64,000 nt of DNA from Imbricaverruca yamaguchii (lineage: Eukaryota > Arthropoda > Thecostraca > Neoverrucidae). Under the pieces are notes generated by a model. It had not been told where the DNA came from, ran no database searches, and saw only the letters and a list, made by a program, of their open reading frames with translations. The stretch covers positions 670,001-734,000 of the forward strand of contig JAOTOL010001661.1 of assembly GCA_034440575.1 (NCBI GenBank), read 5' to 3'. Shown here one piece after another: positions 48,244 through 57,558 of this stretch; position 1 is the stretch's first letter; every line of letters begins with the position of its first letter. The position numbers were made by a program, and so were the translations under genes.

Positions 48244-48800
48244 GCTGGATCCTCACGTGCCAGACCAACACCGCGTGTCGTGTCGGGACCGCTGGATCCT
48301 CACGTGCCAGACCAACACCGCGTGTCGTGTCGGGACCGCTGGATCCTCACGTGCCAGACCAACACCGCGTGTCGTGTCGGGACCGCTGGATCCTCACGTC
48401 CCAGACCAACACCGCGTGTCGTGTCGGGACCGCTGGATCCTCACGTCCAGACCAACCCGGGCGCTGGATCCTCACGTGCCAGACCAACACCGCGTGTCGT
48501 GTCGGGACCGCTGGATCCTCACGTCCCAGACCAACACCGCGTGTCGTGTCGGGACCGCTGGATCCTCACGTACCAGACCAACACCGCGTGTCGTGTCGGG
48601 ACCGCTGGATCCTCACGTCCCAGACCAACACCGCGTGTCGTGTCGGGACCGCTGGATCCTCACGTCCCAGACCAACACCGCGTGTCGTGTGGGAGATCTG
48701 ACCAACACCGCGTGTCGTGTCGGGACCGCTGGATCCTCACGCCAGACCAACACCCGTGTCGGACCCCGCTCGTCCCAGACCAACACCGCGTGTCGTGTTC
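48244..48800. repeat. 47-bp minisatellite, about 12 copies
   Basis: Unit GGATCCTCACGTGCCAGACC, AACACCGCGTGTCGTGTCGG, GACCGCT; GGATCC at 48247, 48294 and so on. Units at 48445-48470 and 48690-48775 are shortened. A 268-codon plus frame crosses it through all three phases. Confidence 0.95.
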
Positions 48801-49179
48801 TGAAACGTCTGATGACAGTGAAACTTAACACAGAGAGTTAACGTCCTGGTTAGCTCGACCGACTGGATCGGCTTCAGGAAGACTCAGCTCTACTAAACAA
48901 TGGTTCTAATATCAAACCCTGTCAGGAACGCTGCGTTCCCAGTGACCTGCCTCGCGGGCGGTACCATTCAACACCTGGTGACCCTCAGCTGTTGTTCACA
49001 CCACATGTTCAGGTACTTCCACTTCAGCAGTGAGTTCCATTAACCATGCAACGTTGAATGGAGCATTGTGCTAGCGTTCTATGAATACGCAAACGCCGTT
49101 CACAGTTTTAAACGTCGTCGTGGGGAATTCTTGATGAAGGCTTCACACTTAACGCCGCACAGCTCAGTACACCCGTCCA
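48801..49179. other. low-copy DNA before the LINE
   Basis: Nothing recognised. The exact 5' end of the LINE that follows is unknown. Confidence 0.3.
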
Positions 49180-49858
49180 CGATGGCACCCCCCCCCCCCC
49201 CTCCCGACGAGGCACCACCTTTTCGTGGTGGGGGGATTGAGTGCCCCAAAGACCCGGCGACCATCGTGCTGGCGAGGGGTGAGACCAAGAGTGCCTCACT
49301 CGTCCTTCCATCCGTACGTTCCCATTCCAATCCCAATATCATCCCAACATCCATGTCCTTAATCTGACCCTGCAACACCAACTATCCCTACTTTGAGCAG
49401 GCAGGGCAACTTCCCCGGCCCTGCCCACCAGCTCAGTTTTATCGGGGTAGCCGCACCCCCTCGACCCGCCCCCTGGGGTTGACGGAGTCCTGGAGGTTGA
49501 GGTCCCCCGTCGCACGGTGTTAGTTGTGACGGGGGACCAACACACCTCTTTGGTCCCGATATCCCGGAGGGGCGGGCGGGCCCGCGGGGCCTCACGCGCG
49601 CCAAGTGGCTAGTCGCCTCTGGCCGGGGACCTGGGATTCTTCCCAGTGTCTGCCGGCCCGGCCGGCTGGGGTCAAGGGGTGGGCGGTGCTGGATCTCGGT
49701 CGGGGTGGTGAGTATCTCTCTCCCGGCCGGGCCAAGGCGCCGCCTGCCCCGTTTAGCTCCTCGGGCGCCTGGCGACCTCCCGTTCTTGGGACCCAGGCGT
49801 CCCCCCAGTAGAGCCCCAAGGGGTGGGGCGCCCGAGGAGTCGAAAACAAACTCACTTC
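49180..49858 (+). other. 5' leader of the I-type LINE
   Basis: Starts near a run of C (49188-49203). It holds GC-rich, partly self-complementary sequence before the ORF1 start (for example CCCGAGGAGT and GCTCCTCGGGCG). It probably carries the internal promoter expected of LINE 5' UTRs. The short frame at 49068-49367 is not counted as a gene. Confidence 0.45.
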
Positions 49859-51654
49859 ATGGCATTCAGAACAACTAAAAACATCCCTGGTCCCTCTCGT
49901 GAGGGCCAGACCAACCCCTATGTTCGCCGAGATCGGGATGACACCACTACGGAATATAGTCACGCGCCTCGTGTGCTTGTGTTCAGGGGAATGAACAAAT
50001 CTCGTGCTTCTCTGTGTCCGTTTCAGAGAAGGAACGGGTGTGACCGATTTGGAAGCATTCTTAGATGTGATAAACTGAAAGACTTGAAAGACTGGAGGTT
50101 GAATTTGCGGAAACAGAGCAGGCAGCTAGGGCACTTACGTCATCTCAGTTTGTGTACGGTGTGCGGAGGGATGGCAAAAAAGAGAATGAAACAGTTGAAA
50201 TCGCAGTAGAACCCCATAAAACAAAGAACACCTCCCGAGGAGTTATCAACTGTTTCGACCTAAGGGAAGTATCAGAGGATGAGATCGTTGATGGATTGAC
50301 AAATTTCTTAGTGATCGCAGCCAGAAAAATGAGGGTGAAGAGAGGTCCGGATTTCGTTCCAACCAACAACATTATTTTGACATTTAATAGTACAGATATA
50401 CCTCCCGAGATCAGAGTTGGCTACCTACGAGTGAAAGTATGACAGTTTTTTTTCCAAATCCAATGCGCTGCTTCAAATGTCAAAAATTCGGTCACACTAC
50501 ACAATATTGAGGAAACCGCCCAGCTTGCAGCAAGTGTGCTTCTCATGAGCATCCTTTTGAGAAATGCAACTCGGAAAACCTATTTTGTGCCAACTGCGGG
50601 GACGGACAGGAACCCTACACGTCGTTTCATCGTGCGTGCCCAAATTGCATGAGAGAAAAGGAGATTATTTCACTTAAACGCATCAACAAATTAACATTTA
50701 GAGAAGCTGGAGAGTTAGAGAGTTATATGAAAGGTCGCATCCCAGACAATCATATGCATCAAAGGCCAAGAACACGACATTGATCCCACAACACATACAG
50801 CCCGATAGGGCTGCCGAGCTGATCACCCAGCTCACAGCTCTTCTCCGAGCATTTGGAGTGCCTCTGACGACACCAGAGCGGCAGGCGAAGCCCCTCCCAC
50901 AAAATACAGAAACCACCGAGGTCCCACCCCCGAGGGACACCGATGAACAATCCAAGGAGTCATCTAGATCGGCCTCTGTTGGCGAGGAATGGACCCTGGT
51001 TACCCGGTCTAAGAGGCCAGCTCGGTCCCCCCTACCTAAGCCTAGTCCCTCCCCTTCTGCCACACCATCTACCTTGAAATCCCCGCCCCTTACACCCCGT
51101 TCACCCTCCAGCCTCCCCTCCCCTCCCTCGCGCCCCACCACCACCCCTAAATTCATCCTCTCCACCTCCTCTATCCCTGAATCCTCCCCCTCCCCGAGAG
51201 CCGGGCCTCGCCATCGCCCATGCCCTCGACATCTACATCCGCGCCTGCATCGCCATCCAAAAATGCGCACCAACCAATCCAAATTTCAGACGTCAGCTTA
51301 CAATTTCAAGAAGCCGAAAGGCGTGCCCGCGAAGCCAAACGAGCTCGGCTCTCTCAAATAGAAAAGGCCCGGGTCAAGGGTTGCCAAGGCACAGATATGC
51401 CACCTCCCCCAAACTCAGCCACCCCGTCGCCGCGACGGCGAGTGGAGGGGCCGGGGGGAACATCTGAAATGGGTCCTCCCCCGCCTCCGCCGCAGCTGAG
51501 TGTCCCCCAGAAACGGGGGCTTCCTCCGTCCGAATCCCCGCCATGGAGTGGCTCACAGAGGTCCCGCCCGAGGACAAACTCACTCGGGCCTGATCGGAGC
51601 TACCTACCTGAGTCCTCGGTAGACTATCTTTCGAGACAGGGCACTGGCACTTAA
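49859..51654 (+). pseudogene. ORF1 (gag-like nucleic-acid-binding protein) of the I-type LINE
   Basis: ATG at 49859 opens MAFRTTKNIPGPSREG. Frame breaks occur near 50040-50160, 50440 and 51340. The middle part (50182-50442) includes VEPHKTKNTSRGVINCFDLR and VPTNNIILTFN..DIPPEI, the usual ORF1 region before the knuckles. Zinc knuckles at 50470-50640: CFKCQKFGHTTQY, then a stop where the last Cys is expected (TGA for TGC), CSKCASHEHPFEKC, and CANCGDG...H.ACPNC. EKEIISLKRINKLTFREAGE follows. The C-terminal tail (50780-51654) is rich in Pro and Ser, ending in a PPMEW-like stretch in another frame. Role: binds the element's RNA as a ribonucleoprotein. At least three frameshifts plus the stop make it inactive. 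Confidence 0.8.
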
Positions 51655-51699
51655 TTTTAAAACCGCATCCGCCTTTTTGTGTCAACAATGACGTCCACA

Positions 51700-52790
51700 C
51701 GTCACTATCTGGTTTATGTTCAAGTGCTCGTCACATTACTCAGCGTGGATTACCGTTTTCAACTCGTATGTCCTCGATTCTTCAAGAATGTAACATCCGG
51801 CCGCGTTCCATAGCACGTGTAATCACGCCTATCACTCCCCATTGGCATGTTGTCCCAGTGAAAACTGACATGACTCTAACCTGCTCAAAGAAAGGGCAGG
51901 TAAACCCGGAGGAACTCCGCATGTTAGCATTGGAGAAAGTACACGAATATCACGACATTTCGCGCATTTGCACAGACGCCTCAAAGTCGGTCTCTGGTGT
52001 CGGGTGTGCTTACGTAAGTCGACAAGGTGTTCGATCTTTCTGTTTACCGACGCAAACCTCGATTTTTACTGCCATTCTGCAAGCCATCTATTTTATGCAG
52101 AAAGACCGGTCCTCAAAACATGTGGTTTTCACGGACTCTCTGGGCAGTCTCCAGGCACTGAACATCTTTAACCAGGATAACCGACCTGTTCGGAGGATTA
52201 TGAAAGTAGTAAAATCCTTACATGACATCGGAAGAAATATCGTGCTCTGCTGGATCCCTAGCCATGTTGGACTTGCGGGAAACGAAGCTGCTGACATAAC
52301 CGCCAAACACGCCATTAGCAATGGTCGTGTGGTCAATCTACGGTTCCCTCCAAGAGATATATATCCTACTATATTGTTAAGTATATGGTCAGAATGGCAA
52401 CGAACCTGGAATTCCAAGTGTAGTAAGCTCAGGGTTATAAAACCGACACTAGGAAAGTGGCTATCTTCTCACCGAACCAAACGCCGGGAAGAAGTAATAC
52501 TCTGCCGATTGAGAATAAGCCATACCTTCGCAACACACAGTTATATGCTTACTGGTGATGACCGTCCCCTATGTCCGCGCTGTTCTAACCCGCTTACCGT
52601 GTACCATGTTTTAGTTGGCTGTACACTGTTCGATCATCTGCGACGCCAGATTTTAGGACGGTTGAACACCGACTCTTCTTTGCATATCCTAATAGGGAAC
52701 GACTCTGAGATCGTGGCGTCTGGGAATATTTTTATGTTCATTCGACAAGCTCGCCTTGACGTGATATATACCACCCGTGAAGATGGATAG
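51700..52790 (+). pseudogene. RNase H and C-terminal zinc region of the I-type LINE ORF2
   Basis: An open frame of 340 codons from the first ATG at 51768; similarity starts before it, so this ATG is not the original start. RNase H removes the RNA strand after reverse transcription. Catalytic positions: D70 in CTDASKSVSGVGCAYV, D123 in VVFTDSLGSLQAL, H166 in WIPSHVGLAGNEAAD and D176. The conserved Glu of the TAEL motif is Ile103 (FTAILQAIYF), so activity is doubtful. The C-terminal CPRCSNPLTVYHVLVGC at about 272-290 is the CCHC-like segment usual after RNase H in this clade. Reverse transcriptase is absent upstream. The long frame suggests the deletion is fairly recent, or that stops have not yet accumulated. 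Confidence 0.85.
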
Positions 52791-52891
52791 CAAGCTATGA
52801 CAGCAACACCGTACATTGATTACTATTCAGTTATGGGCGCAAAATGACCCTAGGTGTCGACGCGCCCCTAAACCCCAATCCACCACCACCA

Positions 52892-53218
52892 CGATGGCAC
52901 ACCCGTCAACCATGGCACACCTGCAACCATGGCACACCCGGTAACCATGGCACACCCATAAACCATAGAACACCCGTCAGCCATGGCACACCCGTTAATC
53001 ATGGAACATCCACCAACCATGGCATACCCGTCAACCATGGCACACCCGTCAACCATGGAACACCCGTCAAGCATGCAACACCTGTGATCATAGAACACCC
53101 GTCAATCATATAACACCCGTCGACCATGGCACACCCGTCAATCGTGGAACATCCACCAACCATGGTGTATCCGTCAACCATGGCACACCTGTCAACCATG
53201 GAATACCCGTCAACCATG
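52892..53218. repeat. 18-bp minisatellite, about 18 copies
   Basis: Unit CATGGCACACCCGTCAAC with variants (ATCATAGAACACC, TCCACCAACC). It begins about 20 bp after the LINE terminal CCTAAACCCC and directly after its CCACCACCACCACG tail. Confidence 0.93.
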
Positions 53219-53456
53219 CGAGAAGGAACCAAGCGCTCTTCGGTTCAAGTTGCCAACGTCTTCACCGTTCCAACCGTTATGGGAGTGGTACTGCAAAAGT
53301 TCAAATTTTTGATAACCACTTACGGTTTGTGCTTTGCAATCTCACTTGTGGTTGTCGAACCTGTGAGATGCTGCCATCTGGATTTAATTTGGCGCTAAAT
53401 GTGTCGTGCAAGCATTCGGAATGTCAAATTGGTACTATATATTCGAGTGGTAAATT
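53219..53456. other. low-copy spacer
   Basis: No feature supported. Confidence 0.3.
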
Positions 53457-53471
53457 GTATATATATACATA

Positions 53472-53570
<99 letters not shown>

Positions 53571-53655
53571 TTATATGTATACATATTTATACATATATAC
53601 ATATATTTATATATATACATACTTATATATATATATACATATACATACCGATGGC
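53457..53655. repeat. (TA)n microsatellite
   Basis: Pure TA core at about 53474-53565, then TA mixed with CATA and TTATA to 53655. Confidence 0.97.
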
Positions 53656-53771
53656 ATAGCCACATAACGAACATCATCATATGCTGTTTGCAGGATGCGC
53701 CACACACATTATATTATTTGCAGCCTGTAGTAGGTCTTCCTACCTTCTTTCCACACGCCTCAACATCCTTG

Positions 53772-53815
53772 GAGTTTAGGGGCGCATCGACTGCATCGGT
53801 CATGCAGCGTCTGAA
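53772..53815 (-). mobile_element. 3' end motif of an I-type LINE
   Basis: Minus strand: GACGCTGCATGACC, then GATGCAGTCGATGCGCCCCT and AAACTCC. This is the same terminal stem-loop and CCCCTAAAC ending as in the LINE at 52.8 kb. A minus frame of 68 codons runs through it, but no LINE protein is recognised upstream. Confidence 0.5.
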
Positions 53816-53959
53816 CATCCTGGCACACGACGCTCCAAACGCACCAACTATTTCCACAATTTTGTGCCTGGTTTTGAGCCGTGTACATTGCCCTTCTTGT
53901 CTTGCCATGCACCAATTCATCCGCTAGGTTTGATCCCTTTCTACAGGTCAGGGTCTGGT

Positions 53960-54720
53960 GAGAGGGTTTTGTATGTTTTCTGATCGCTGTAAGATATGGC
54001 GTTTGTGCTTCAATATCCGTCGGTCGTCAGCAATATATCTAAAAAAGGAATGGTCATTGGAACCCTCTTAACGGAAAGTTTGTGCTAAACCCTTTTGACT
54101 AGCAATGAGTCTCTGCCAATGTGTTCGGTCTCACGTATTTGCATATCGACCACATTGAGCGGGTACGCTTTTGTAATAGGCGGTCTCTGGTTATGCTTCA
54201 GTTTCGGGTATACCAGTTGTGTGTGTTGCATATCCGTTCGGCACGTGCTGCCAGTCTGGATGTGATGGAGTCATTCACTGAATTTGATTCTGGGTGGCCG
54301 GAATCATACCGCAGGCATGCTTTTTATCGCTGGGTTTTTGGAGCATATCCGTTGCAGATTTGCCATTGTGCAACCCAAAGCGGACATCCAGAAAATCGTC
54401 GGAGTACCTTAAATCGATTTTTGATCTTCGTGTGAATGGGGTCAGCCGGTTGATGGAACCGTTTTAACTGATCTGCGTTTCAAGTATTCTACTATCCAAA
54501 AAGGTTGACGATGTTGGTTATGTGGGAGAAATAGGTGACAAATTGCATGCCACAGCCTAGAATCACTATCGTCCATTCCGTGCGGAAGAGGAAAGCTTCC
54601 TGTGAGTAAACACTTTAACGGACCGGGCCACGATATCGAAGATTTCCGCATAGTTTGGCTAGGACGCGTTTGGAAGGAAGATGTGTTTTGTAGACGGCGG
54701 CGGGAAGACAAATGGATATT
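53960..54720 (-). pseudogene. second Penelope-like element remnant
   Basis: Minus-strand reading in two or more frames: LKRFHQPADPIHTKIKNRF near 54430-54490, DDFLDVRFGLHNGKSATDML (about 54340-54400), then QKPSDKKHA and, one frame over, DSGHPESNSVNDSI followed by RAERICNT (54215-54300). This order follows the Penelope-like RT C-terminal part: L..F...lN..HP.I.F, then FLDV......G...T.LY.KPTD, then CHP.......I..S.A.R..RIC. Frameshifts and stops show decay. It differs from the copy at 9.5 kb, which reads closer to another lineage. The catalytic core upstream is not clearly seen. Confidence 0.55.
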
Positions 54721-54990
54721 GGTTAACGGAATCTAAACTGGAGGACTTAAAGGATTTATGGTGTCATGGTGGATGTGTATGATAATGTACCATGCCTGGG
54801 ACGGTTTGCCGCGACCACTTGGGAAATGTTGCTACTGTTATGTAGGAATTTTTCACTTGAACACTGTCTTCTTCTCTACATTTATTTTACCATACGTGTT
54901 GGATGTGATAGTTTTAGCATAAGTCCGTCTATTAAATTACTGGATGCTTTGCAACTTAGTTATGCCTAATCGGAAGTGTCCTGGTCAGCT
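54721..54990. other. low-copy spacer
   Basis: Nothing recognised. Confidence 0.3.
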
Positions 54991-55061
54991 ACATATATAT
55001 GTATGTATGTATATATATATATATGGATAAATACAGGTGTGTGTGTATGTGTATGTGTGGG

Positions 55062-55145
<84 letters not shown>

Positions 55146-55215
55146 AGTGCGCGTGTGTGTGTGTGTGTATGTGTGTGTGTGCGTGTGTGTGTGATCGTGT
55201 GTGAGTGTGTGGGTA
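54991..55215. repeat. (TA)n and (GT)n microsatellite
   Basis: A short TA/TGTA tract (54991-55024) followed by about 180 bp of GT with a pure core at 55070-55140. Confidence 0.97.
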
Positions 55216-55869
55216 TGTATTTATGCATGTATGCATTATATGTCCCGAACTCACTGTGAACATTTAGTAGGTGTTGTGCATGCAGTTGAGACGACTTCAG
55301 TTTCAAACTATGCACTGGTGGCAAAGTTTATAGCCGATGGGCCTGGTGCTTGACGCAACTGCACTACGCAACGTGAGTAAATATAGTTCATATTGCAGAA
55401 TTTTGACTATCCCTGATTTCCTGGATTGACACCCTGGAGCAGCATCCTGGATAGTAAGGATTCCGGCGTAAAAATTATCTATGATTTCGGATTCCGAAGA
55501 CAAACTGTGACGCGTGCAACTTAGGACTTGGATAATAAATAAAAACAACCTGTGCCAAGCCAACATCGCAATTTAGGATCACGGGAGAACCTTCGATCAA
55601 ATGGCACTTACATTTTGGTAGATTCGGATAGATCGTCTGAATCAACACCTTGAATCTTGATCCTGAATTAATCCTGGCCTGACACTAACTCAGAATCTCC
55701 ATTGTAAGTCGCGTAGAGTAGACTCGAAATCAGGCATGAAATCAGACTCTTGGCAAATAGCCTGACCGAAGTTCGTGTGGTGTGCCGTTGCCGCCGAGAG
55801 CCGCTACTGAGCCGACACGTGTCGCAGACGAGGTGCTGTGACTTCCGTCAGTGCCACTGTGACTCTTCT
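55216..55869. other. low-copy DNA, no supported gene
   Basis: Repeated GAATC/GATTC words (55400-55740) give faint local similarity but no clear unit. No gene. Confidence 0.3.
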
Positions 55870-56797
55870 GATGGCTCCGGCTGCCCAATAGGACCTGCAC
55901 TCTGATGCTCCGGCTGCCCGATAGGACCTGCACTCTGATGCTCCGGCTACCCGATAGGACCTGCACTCTGATACTCGGGTGCCCGATAGGACCTGCACTC
56001 TGATGCTCCGGCTGCCCGATAGGACCTGCACTCTGATGCTCCGGCTGCCCAATAGGACCTGCACTCTGATGCTCCGGCTGCCCAATAGGACCTGCACTCT
56101 GATACTCGGGTGCCCGATAGGACCTGCACTCTGATGCTCCGGCTGCCCAATAGGACCTGCACTCTGATGCTCCGGCTACCCGATAGGACCTGCACTCTGA
56201 TGCTCCGGCTGCCCAATAGGACCTGCACCTGATGCTCCGGCTACCCGATAGGACCTGCACTCTGATGCTCCGGCTACCCGATAGGACCTGCACTCTGATG
56301 CTCCGGCTACCCGATAGGACCTGCACTCTGATGCTCCGGCTGCCCGATAGGACCTGCACTCTGATGCTCCGGCTGTCCAATAGGACCTGCACTCTGATGC
56401 TCCGGCTACCCGATAGGACCTGCACTCTGATGCTCCGGCTGCCCAATAGGACCTGCACTCTGATGCTCCGGCTGCCCGATAGGACCTGCACTCTGATGCT
56501 CCGGCTGCCCAATAGGACCTGCACTCTGATGCTCCGGCTGCCCAATAGGACCTGCACTATGATGCTCGGCTGCCCAATAGGACCTGCACTCTGATGCTCG
56601 GGTGCCCAATAGGACCTGCACTCTGATGCTCCGGCTACCCAATAGGACCTGCGCTATGATGCTCCGGCTGCCCAATAGGACCTGCACTCTGATGCTCCGG
56701 CTGCCCAATAGGACCTGCGCTATGATGCTTGGGTGCCCAATAGGACCTGCACTCTGATGCTCCGGCTACCCGATAGGACCTGCACTCTGATGCTCCG
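55870..56797. repeat. 33-bp minisatellite, about 28 copies
   Basis: Unit GATGCTCCGGCTGCCCAATA plus GGACCTGCACTCT; CCCAATAGG and CCCGATAGG forms are interspersed. Some units are 32 or 30 bp. A 271-codon minus frame is a by-product. Confidence 0.96.
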
Positions 56798-57057
56798 TGT
56801 GCTTCAGTCACCGTGTGGTGTACGCCCACGCTGTGCACTGTACAGTGTATACGCACGTGATGAACCGCGGCCGCTGGCTTCCTGTTTGTGTCGGCGCTGT
56901 TTGTTGGTGGGTCGTGTCGCTCTCTGCGCGCTGCGGAGTTTGGCGTGTCGCGGTCCACTGGGTGGTTGACAATGTTGGCGCAGTAAACAAAAACAAAAAC
57001 ACTGGCACGCTGATCGACTCCATCGGCCAGGGAGGCGCGAGGATTTGGCTGGAAGCC
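56798..57057. other. spacer between two arrays
   Basis: Low-copy, moderately GC-rich DNA. Confidence 0.3.
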
Positions 57058-57453
57058 GACCGACAGTCCACACACCGACCGACAGTCCACACACCGACCG
57101 GCAGTCCACACACCGACCGACAGTCCACACACCGACCGGCAGTCCACACACCGACCGACAGTCCACACACCGACCGACAGTCCACACACCGACCGGCAGT
57201 CCACACACCGACCGACAGTCCACACACTGACCGGCAGTCCACACACCGACTGATAGTCCACACACAGACCGACAGTCCACACACCGACCGGTAGTCCACA
57301 CACCGACCGACAGTCCACACACCGACCGGCAGTCCACACACCGACCGACAGTCCACACACCGACCGACAGTCCACACACCGACCGATAGTCCACACACCG
57401 ACCGACAGTTCACACACCGACCGACAGTCTACACACCGACCGACAATCTACAC
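57058..57453. repeat. 19-bp minisatellite, about 21 copies
   Basis: Unit CGACCGACAGTCCACACAC; GACAG and GGCAG forms alternate irregularly. Minus frames of about 200-260 codons run through it. Confidence 0.96.
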
Positions 57454-57502
57454 GCCTGTACGGGCATGATCATCTTGCTAGCGATGGTGTTTGTGAATTT
57501 CA

Positions 57503-57558
57503 CCATAGGAACATGAGGAACACCATAGGAACAACATAGGAACACCATAGGAACAGGG
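57503..57558. repeat. short CATAGGAACAC tandem repeat
   Basis: CATAGGAACA occurs four times at spacings of 13-21 bp. Confidence 0.85.

Larger units (their letters stand above)
49180..52873 (+). mobile_element. I-type LINE with internal deletion
   Basis: Whole element as far as visible: a GC-rich 5' leader from about 49180, ORF1 from 49859, a C-terminal RNase H and zinc-finger ORF ending at 52790, and a 3' UTR ending in a GGGCGC...GCGCCC stem-loop (52835-52867) and CCTAAACCCC. Known: I-clade LINEs carry a gag-like ORF1 with CCHC knuckles and an ORF2 with endonuclease, reverse transcriptase and RNase H. Here only about 100 bp separates the ORF1 end from the region just before RNase H, so endonuclease and reverse transcriptase, normally some 2.5-3 kb, are missing. 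The element could not move on its own. Confidence 0.8.
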
